From NCBI GenBank assembly GCA_026710565.1, contig JAPOQV010000210.1, positions 1-64,000 on the forward strand: a DNA stretch of 64,000 nt. Reading direction: 5' to 3'. The notes under the pieces were generated by a model. It worked only from the letters and a program-made list of their open reading frames with translations. It did no database searches and was not told where the DNA came from. Within the stretch, counting starts at the first letter, position 1. Each line of letters opens with the position of its first letter. Positions 58,542 to 64,000 of this stretch are shown piece after piece. Both the position numbers and the translations under genes were made by a program. This stretch comes from Spirochaetaceae bacterium (lineage in GTDB: Bacteria; Spirochaetota; Spirochaetia; SZUA-6; Bin103).

Positions 58542-59732
58542 ATGGCGAGAAAAAACCTCCTGAAGGGGCTCAATCGTCCGACCGGCATGGTGTTCGAGCA
58601 CACCGACGTGGACGCCTCCTACGGAAAGTTCATCGCGTATCCGTTCGAGCGTGGCTACGGCGCGACTATCGGCAACAGCCTGCGGCGCATTCTGCTCTCG
58701 GGAATCCAGGGGTACGCGATCACGGCCGTGCGCATCGCCAGCCGCGAGGAGGATGGGTCGTCGCACACGGTTTCCAGTGAATTCGAGCCCATCCCGCATG
58801 TCGTCGAAGATACACCCGACATCATCAACGCGCTGAAGCAGGTCAGGCTGGCGCTGGACGAAGGGGTTGAGGAGCGGACGGTGTACGTGGAAGTCTCCGG
58901 CCCCAAGACGCTGGTCGCCGGCGATCTGGCGGCGGACACGGGCATAGTGGTGACCACGCCGGAATTGGCGATCGCCACCCTCATGGAAAACGCGAATCTC
59001 GAGATCGAGGTGCAGGTCGAGTTCTCGCGGGGCTATCTGCCGGCGGAGAACAGCGAGCGCTTCATCGATGTCGTCGGCACGATACCGATCGACGCTCTGT
59101 TCTCGCCGATCACGCGAGTGAAGTACGCCGTGGAGAACACCCGGGTCGGCCAGCGAACGGACTACGACAAGCTGGTGCTGGAGGTGTGGACCGACGGCAC
59201 GCTCAAGCCCGAGGACGCGGTCGCGGAGGCGGCCAAGATCGCCAAGGACCACTACACGATATTCATCAACTTTGAGGAAGAGGAAATCGGCGAGCACGAG
59301 GAGCTGGACCTTGAGGATGAACGGCTGCGAGGTTTGCTCGACACTCCGGTGGAGGAACTGGAGTTGTCGGTGCGCTCCAGCAACTGCCTGCGAAATGAGA
59401 ACATCCGCACGATCGGCGACCTGACCCGCAAGACCGAGGAGGAGATCGCCAAGACCCGCAATTTCGGACGCAAATCCCTCGACGAGATCAAGAAGCGGCT
59501 GGAAGAGCGTGGGTTGCACTTGGGCATGAGCGATTACAGCGCGGTGCGACAGCGACTCGCCAGCGGGGAGTCCGTCGGTTCCGCCGAGGATGAGGTGGTC
59601 GGTGACGAAGCGGTGAGCGGCACCGAAGCAGAGATCGGCGGCACCGAGGCAGCGGTGGGGACTGCCGCTGCGGGGAGCGGCGATGCGCCGACGGGCGCCG
59701 AGGCTTCGGCGCTTGACGAGACCGGGGAGTGA
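58542..59732 (+). CDS. rpoA: DNA-directed RNA polymerase subunit alpha
   Basis: 396 residues, longer than the usual 315-350. N-terminal assembly domain with [21 protein letters not shown]-terminal DNA/UP-element domain [20 protein letters not shown] and [18 protein letters not shown]. After the C-terminal domain, about 51 extra residues (59577-59729) form an acidic Gly/Ala/Thr/Glu tail made of loose VGxEAxxGxEA repeats, likely disordered. Located between S4 and L17 as in most bacteria. Confidence 0.98.
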   Translation: MARKNLLKGLNRPTGMVFEHTDVDASYGKFIAYPFERGYGATIGNSLRRILLSGIQGYAITAVRIASREEDGSSHTVSSEFEPIPHVVEDTPDIINALKQVRLALDEGVEERTVYVEVSGPKTLVAGDLAADTGIVVTTPELAIATLMENANLEIEVQVEFSRGYLPAENSERFIDVVGTIPIDALFSPITRVKYAVENTRVGQRTDYDKLVLEVWTDGTLKPEDAVAEAAKIAKDHYTIFINFEEEEIGEHEELDLEDERLRGLLDTPVEELELSVRSSNCLRNENIRTIGDLTRKTEEEIAKTRNFGRKSLDEIKKRLEERGLHLGMSDYSAVRQRLASGESVGSAEDEVVGDEAVSGTEAEIGGTEAAVGTAAAGSGDAPTGAEASALDETGE

Positions 59733-59775
59733 CCACCATGCACGGCAACTCGATGCACACCGGGGACGGAGTGAA

Positions 59776-60156
59776 GTGAGACACCGCGTCGGCTACAATC
59801 CGCTCGGCCGGACGCCGAGCCACCGCAAGGCTCTCCATTCCAACATGGTGGCCGCACTGTTCCGGCACGAGCGCATCAGGACCACGCGTGCCAAGGCACT
59901 TGCCGTGCGCCGCAGCGCGGAGAAGATGATTACCCGCGCCAAGCACGACAGTGTCCACAGCCGGAGGATCATCGCGCGCCGCCTGCATGATCCGTCGGTG
60001 CTTGCCAAGCTGTTCGATGTCCTGGGCCCTCGCTTTCAGAGTCGGCCCGGCGGGTACACCCGTGTGCTGAAGCTCGGCCCCAGGTACGGGGACGCCAGCG
60101 AGATGGTCATCCTGGAGTTGCTCGACCGTCCTGCCGAAGCCGAAGAAGCTCCCTGA
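59776..60156 (+). CDS. rplQ: 50S ribosomal protein L17
   Basis: 126 residues from GTG 59776 ([20 protein letters not shown]), behind GGAG; the open frame upstream to 59683 overlaps rpoA and is not family-like. [20 protein letters not shown] and [20 protein letters not shown] are diagnostic. Last gene of the alpha block. Confidence 0.96.
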   Translation: MRHRVGYNPLGRTPSHRKALHSNMVAALFRHERIRTTRAKALAVRRSAEKMITRAKHDSVHSRRIIARRLHDPSVLAKLFDVLGPRFQSRPGGYTRVLKLGPRYGDASEMVILELLDRPAEAEEAP

Positions 60157-60247
60157 GAGATCACGGCGGCGCCGCGTAGGCGTCGATCGGAAGGTTCGTG
60201 CCGGCGGGTTTGCCGATGAAGCACACGCGAAGCGGCGGTGTCGGGGG

Positions 60248-60874
60248 TTGCCCGAGCTGAGAGTCGCGACGGCTCGCTGGGTCGACCGCAACCTGTCGGC
60301 CTCGACCCGGTTGGCAGTGGGCCTGCTGCTGGCCGTCGGGCTGGTGGCGCAGGGCGACCTGCTGCTGCGCTCGGTTCACGCGATCATCTTCACCGCTCTG
60401 GCATGGCTGGCGCAGCCGCGCCTGCGGCTGCGTCGCACCGTGGTGTTCCTGGCCGTGACGGTCGCGTTCAATCTGCTCACCCCGGCCGGTCGCGTCCTGC
60501 TGCGGATCGGCGGCTTCGCGGTCACGGAGGGAGCCCTGATCGTCGGTGTGGGGAAGGCTGCAAGCCTGGGCGGACTGCTGTTCATCTCACGGCTCATGAT
60601 CGATTCGCGGTTGCGTCTGCCGGGAGCGTCGGGAGCGCTGTTCGCCTCGAGCCTCGCGTTCCTTGCTCGTCTCATGGACGACCGCGCGCGCTTCGACCTG
60701 CGCCATCCGGTCCGGAGCCTCGACCAGGCCTTGCTGTCCGCCCGGGACGCCGTGCCTCAGGCGGCAACGGCGGGAGGCGGGTCCGGCACGACGACCCTGC
60801 TGGGCGGGGCGTGCGTGGCCGCGTTGCTGGCGCTATCTGGCGGTGCGCTCATCTGGAGCCGTCTGCGCGGCTGA
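60248..60874 (+). CDS. membrane protein of unknown function
   Basis: 208 residues if started at TTG 60248; the start is uncertain because no ATG or clear Shine-Dalgarno is near. Hydrophobic helices at about residues 22-45, 62-82, 95-120 and a C-terminal one (GGACVAALLALSGGALIWS). The central VTVAFNLLTPAGRVLLRIGG and ITEGAL-like AVTEGALIVGVGKAASLGGL resemble membrane subunits of the CbiQ/isoprenoid-synthase component I kind, but the similarity is too weak to name it. Same strand as rplQ and the following gene. Confidence 0.65.
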   Translation: MPELRVATARWVDRNLSASTRLAVGLLLAVGLVAQGDLLLRSVHAIIFTALAWLAQPRLRLRRTVVFLAVTVAFNLLTPAGRVLLRIGGFAVTEGALIVGVGKAASLGGLLFISRLMIDSRLRLPGASGALFASSLAFLARLMDDRARFDLRHPVRSLDQALLSARDAVPQAATAGGGSGTTTLLGGACVAALLALSGGALIWSRLRG

Positions 60875-60926
60875 TCCCGGACGGTTCCTCCTCTGATATA
60901 CACTGAGCCCGGAGGCGAATGGGGCG

Positions 60927-61859
60927 GTGCGGAGTAGCGAGGGCGAAGGCAATACGCGGGACGTCATGAGCCTGGAGCAACTGCCGGCCGTCGGTAGCCC
61001 GCGCAAACCCGCGAAGCCGGCGGCGCCGGTGACCTCGAGGGCCGGCGACGAGCACCTGGAGGAGTTGCCGCCTGCCCCGGAAGCGGGGGCGTCCGAGTGG
61101 TCGGACCCTCGCACGGCGTCAGCCGGAAGCCGGCCGTCTGCCCACATAAGCGTCCATCCGATGCGGGAGTTGCTCGAGCTGGCGGCCAACGATCAGCCGG
61201 CGGTCGCCGTGGAGGACGGAGTCTACCGCGTTCAGGCGCACGCCTACGGCGTGGTTCCGGGGCGCGACCCGGGCTTGCGCCGGCTGGCGGCCGCGGTGAT
61301 CGGCGGTACGGAGGATGCCCATGGTCGGGCCGGCGATGACCTGCCCGTGAGACGCGACGGAGGCGCCGCGCTACAGGTGACCGAGTACGGGATCGAGCTG
61401 GATGCGTTCACGGCAGGCGCCGGCGGCGACGAGCCGACCGGCGTGCGCGGGGGGCAACTGGACCGCCTGGGACGCCGGGTGGATGCCGTGGGTGCGGCTC
61501 TCCTGGTGCACGGTGAGTCGCGGGGATTTCAACCGCGGCGAGTCACGGGCATTCTGAGCCGGACGGCCCTGCAGCTCGCGTTCGCGGACGAAGATCCGGT
61601 GGCGTGCCGCTACTTGGCGCGGCGCGTAGCGCTCGTCGCGGAGGATCCGTTCCGGACGATACCCGAACTGCAACGCCACTTCCCTTCCTCGGCACGCGAC
61701 CGGATCGGCCGCCTGGCCTTCCTGCCCGCCCGCGCGGGCGGAGAGCCTGCCTACCTCATGCTGGCCGGCGCAAAGGGTGAGGGCGCCTGGGACGTTCACG
61801 CGCTCGTGGGGCGACTGGGGCTGGTGGGGGCAGCCGGGCCTCGCGGCCGGACTCCTTGA
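60927..61859 (+). CDS. protein of unknown function, Pro/Ala-rich N-terminus
   Basis: 310 residues from GTG 60927; ATG 60966 (MSLEQLPAV) is an alternative. Residues 15-75 are Pro/Ala/Glu-rich and probably disordered. The rest is soluble, without membrane segments, and contains AYGVVPGRDPGLRRLAAAVIG, GALLVHGESRGFQPRRVTG and PFRTIPELQRHFPSSARDRIG. I do not recognise the family. Coding potential is supported by an open frame over the whole gap between two genes on the same strand and strong third-position GC. It could help RNase Y, its neighbour, but this is only position. Confidence 0.6.
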   Translation: MRSSEGEGNTRDVMSLEQLPAVGSPRKPAKPAAPVTSRAGDEHLEELPPAPEAGASEWSDPRTASAGSRPSAHISVHPMRELLELAANDQPAVAVEDGVYRVQAHAYGVVPGRDPGLRRLAAAVIGGTEDAHGRAGDDLPVRRDGGAALQVTEYGIELDAFTAGAGGDEPTGVRGGQLDRLGRRVDAVGAALLVHGESRGFQPRRVTGILSRTALQLAFADEDPVACRYLARRVALVAEDPFRTIPELQRHFPSSARDRIGRLAFLPARAGGEPAYLMLAGAKGEGAWDVHALVGRLGLVGAAGPRGRTP

Positions 61860-61884
61860 CTTTGCCTGGCGCGGTCCGTACCGT
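61856..61884 (+). promoter_or_regulatory. candidate promoter of rny
   Basis: TTGACT (61856-61861), a 17-base spacer and TACCGT (61879-61884); the -35 is strong, the -10 weak. It overlaps the stop codon of the preceding gene and lies 28 bases before the rny start. Confidence 0.4.
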
Positions 61885-61911
61885 GGGTGACAGCCACTAT
61901 GGAGGAACGAA

Positions 61912-63441
61912 ATGGGACTGGTATGGTTCTTCATTCTTCCTCTCGCCGGTTTGCTGATCGGCTGGCTCATCCGATGGTCCTACGCAAGATTCGAGCTTGC
62001 CTCTGCGGAGCAGGAGGCAAGAAGAGTACTCCAAGACGCGATACGAGAGGCGCAAGAGAAGAAACGTGAAGCCCTCATCGAGACCAAGGACCAGCTCCTC
62101 GCCGAGCGCGAGACGCTGGACCGGGAGGCCCGTGATCAACGGCGCGAAATCGAGCGCTACGAACGGAAGATTCGTCAGAGGGAAGAGAGCCTCCAGGAGC
62201 GACTTGAGACCCTAGGCCGTCAGGAGCGAGCACTCGCCACGCGCGAGCAGCAGGTACAACAGCGAGAGGACGCCGTCGATCAGGCCGGAGCGGCGTTGAA
62301 CGCCGAGTTGGAGAAGGTCGCCCAACTCACGGTTGCGGAGGCCAAGCGGCAACTGACCGCGAACATCGAAACGGAAGCCCGCCGGGAGGCGCACGACTTG
62401 GTTCGGCGCATCGAGGCGGAGGCGGCAGAAGGTGCCGAGCGGCGTTCGCGCGCCGTCATCATCTCGTCGATGCAGCGGCTGGCCACCGAGGTCACCGCCG
62501 AGACCAGCGTCACGTCGGTCGATCTCCCGTCCGACGAGATGAAGGGCCGGATCATCGGCCGCGAAGGCCGCAACATTCGCGCTCTGGAGACCCTGACGGG
62601 TGTCGACATCATCATCGACGACACGCCGGAAGCCGTGATTCTCTCCTGCTTCGACCCGGTCCGCAGGGAGACCGCAAAGCTGTCTCTGCATCGGCTGGTA
62701 TCCGACGGGCGCATCCATCCGGCGCGGATCGAGGAGGTGGTACGGAAGGTGATGCGGGAGCTGGAGCAAACGCTGTTCGAAGAGGGGCAGCGGGTACTGT
62801 TCGAGCTCGGCATCCACGACATGCACCCGGACGGAGTGGCGGCGCTCGGTCGCCTGCGTTTTCGAACCAGCTACGGACAGAACCAGCTCGCCCACTCCAA
62901 GGAAGCGGCCGTGCTCGCCGGGTTCATCGCCGTCGAGATCGGGGCGGACACGAAGGCGGCAAAACGCGCGGCTCTGCTGCACGACGTGGGCAAGGGCATG
63001 GTGTCGGACGGAGAGGTCGGTCACGCCGAGCTCGGCATGGATCTGGCCAAGCGGATCGGTGAGAACGATGTCGTGTGCAACGCGATCGGGTCCCACCACA
63101 ACGACATCGAGCCAGAGACGGTGGAGGCCATCATCGTCCAGATCGCCGACACCGTCTCGTCCTCGCGGCCCGGAGCGCGCCGGGAAGCGCTCGACAACTA
63201 CCTCAAGAGGTTGGAGGATCTCGAACGGATCGCTGGCGAGTACGAGGGCGTGGAGAAGACCTACGCGATCCAGGCGGGACGGGAACTGCGCATACTGGTG
63301 AGTGCCGACTCGGTTTCGGACCATCGCGCCAGCGAGTTGGGTCGCGCGGTGGCGCGTCGGATTGAAGACGAAGTCACCTATCCCGGCCGCATCAAGGTGA
63401 CGGTGATTCGCGAAACGCGAATCACCGAGTACGCGCGGTAA
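61912..63441 (+). CDS. rny: ribonuclease Y
   Basis: 509 residues. N-terminal membrane anchor (GLVWFFILPLAGLLIGWLI), a long Glu/Arg/Gln-rich coiled coil (about residues 25-200), a KH domain (MKGRIIGREGRNIRALETLT) and an HD phosphohydrolase domain with the metal-binding His-Asp in RAALLHDVGKGMVSDGE. RNase Y is the main membrane-bound endonuclease starting mRNA decay in bacteria that lack RNase E. ATG 61912 is preceded by GGAGG. The following gene is of the family often found beside rny. Confidence 0.97.
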   Translation: MGLVWFFILPLAGLLIGWLIRWSYARFELASAEQEARRVLQDAIREAQEKKREALIETKDQLLAERETLDREARDQRREIERYERKIRQREESLQERLETLGRQERALATREQQVQQREDAVDQAGAALNAELEKVAQLTVAEAKRQLTANIETEARREAHDLVRRIEAEAAEGAERRSRAVIISSMQRLATEVTAETSVTSVDLPSDEMKGRIIGREGRNIRALETLTGVDIIIDDTPEAVILSCFDPVRRETAKLSLHRLVSDGRIHPARIEEVVRKVMRELEQTLFEEGQRVLFELGIHDMHPDGVAALGRLRFRTSYGQNQLAHSKEAAVLAGFIAVEIGADTKAAKRAALLHDVGKGMVSDGEVGHAELGMDLAKRIGENDVVCNAIGSHHNDIEPETVEAIIVQIADTVSSSRPGARREALDNYLKRLEDLERIAGEYEGVEKTYAIQAGRELRILVSADSVSDHRASELGRAVARRIEDEVTYPGRIKVTVIRETRITEYAR

Positions 63442-63510
63442 ACGTTTCGCGGGACCGTCGCCTCCGGCTTGCCCGCCGCGGGCCCATCCTGACCCTGAAC
63501 CCCTGAACCC

Positions 63511-64000
63511 ATGGAGCCAGTCGGACCTGCCGCCGCCGCGATGTTCCGAAACCCTCGCAAGGAGTCGTCGGCGAAGGTCGGAGTCGTCCTGATCGGCGAC
63601 ATCGTCGGCGACGCAGGCATGCGAGCCGTATTCGCCGGGCTGCGAGGCCTGCAGCGGCGCACCGGCGCTGCGGTGATCGTGGCCAATGGCGAGAACGCCG
63701 TCGATGGATACGGACTGACGCCGGAGGTGGTGGACCGCATCCTGGGTTTCGGAGTCCAGGTGATCACGTCAGGCAACCATGTCTGGCAGCATCCGGTGTT
63801 GCATCACGCGCTCGACCGGGAACAGCGGTTGCTGCGTCCGGAGAACTACCTGCCCGACGCACCGGGGCACGGATGGTGCGTGGTGCATACGCCGGGGGCT
63901 GACGTCGGGGTGCTCAACGTGCAGGGCCGACATGCGCTGCCGTCACCGCGTTGCCCGTTCCAGACCGCGGACAGCGCAGTCGCTGCCCTGCGCGCCAAGA
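63511..64000 (+). CDS. ymdB: TIGR00282/YmdB family metallophosphoesterase (3' truncated)
   Basis: The first 163 residues are in the window, from ATG 63511; ATG 63541 (MFRNPRKES) is an alternative that trims ten residues. Metal-binding motifs VVLIGDIVGDAG (Asp30 from the first ATG), VANGENAVDGYG and ITSGNHVWQH define the family, and RPENYLPDAPGHGW follows. B. subtilis YmdB is a 2',3'-cyclic nucleotide phosphodiesterase needed for biofilm and motility choice and is encoded next to rny, as here. The gene continues past the window end. Confidence 0.93.
   Translation, partial: MEPVGPAAAAMFRNPRKESSAKVGVVLIGDIVGDAGMRAVFAGLRGLQRRTGAAVIVANGENAVDGYGLTPEVVDRILGFGVQVITSGNHVWQHPVLHHALDREQRLLRPENYLPDAPGHGWCVVHTPGADVGVLNVQGRHALPSPRCPFQTADSAVAALRAK

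Overview
The window is high-GC bacterial chromosome that looks like a spirochaete, probably an uncultured free-living or host-associated Spirochaetaceae-type lineage. The assignment rests on three things: a continuous rpmG-secE-nusG-rplKAJL-rpoBC-rpsL run leading into the str, S10, spc and alpha gene blocks; an RpoB that carries Asn where E. coli has Ser531, a residue linked in the literature to the natural rifampicin resistance of spirochaetes; and zinc-binding forms of S14, S4 and L36. The assignment is an inference; no 16S rRNA gene lies here.

Bases 1-16 kb are accessory catabolism. On the plus strand, overlapping genes encode the end of a sulfonate/nitrate-type ABC ATPase, its permease, an aldo/keto reductase, an enolase-superfamily acid-sugar dehydratase and a GNAT acetyltransferase. 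Converging on them is a minus-strand operon (12771 to 4247): sulfatase, two carbohydrate ABC permeases, the substrate-binding protein, an alpha-galactosidase-like GH36 enzyme and a PhyH-type Fe/2-oxoglutarate oxygenase. This reads as uptake and breakdown of a sulfated, probably galactose-containing glycan (inference). No ATPase is encoded for the sugar importer, so a shared one elsewhere is expected. An M81 (MlrC-like) protein and an FGGY sugar kinase follow.

Bases 16-30 kb mix housekeeping and decay: ligA (with a promoter that predicts a nearly leaderless mRNA), a PCMT-like methyltransferase, a truncated copy of a HIT gene, an ABC-2 exporter whose ATPase has lost its P-loop and H-loop regions while both permeases stay open, the intact HIT gene, an orphan HigA-like antidote, mtfA, dnaE, a YggT protein, recG and rsmD.

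Bases 30-60 kb hold tRNA-Thr(GGT), rpmG, tRNA-Trp(CCA), secE, nusG, the L11/L1/L10/L12-RNA polymerase genes and all of the str, S10, spc and alpha genes through rplQ, with very tight spacing and many ATGA/GTGA overlaps. S12 carries Arg43 and Ala91, two positions where substitutions cause streptomycin resistance elsewhere.

Bases 60-64 kb hold two unrecognised genes, rny (RNase Y) and the start of a TIGR00282/YmdB-type phosphodiesterase cut by the window end. I saw no rRNA, CRISPR array, insertion sequence or prophage. Nothing in the window is convincingly a new system; the most unusual points are the decayed ABC-2/HIT segment, the HxG oxygenase in the glycan operon, the natural RpoB/S12 resistance-type residues and several in-frame tandem-repeat insertions in housekeeping proteins.
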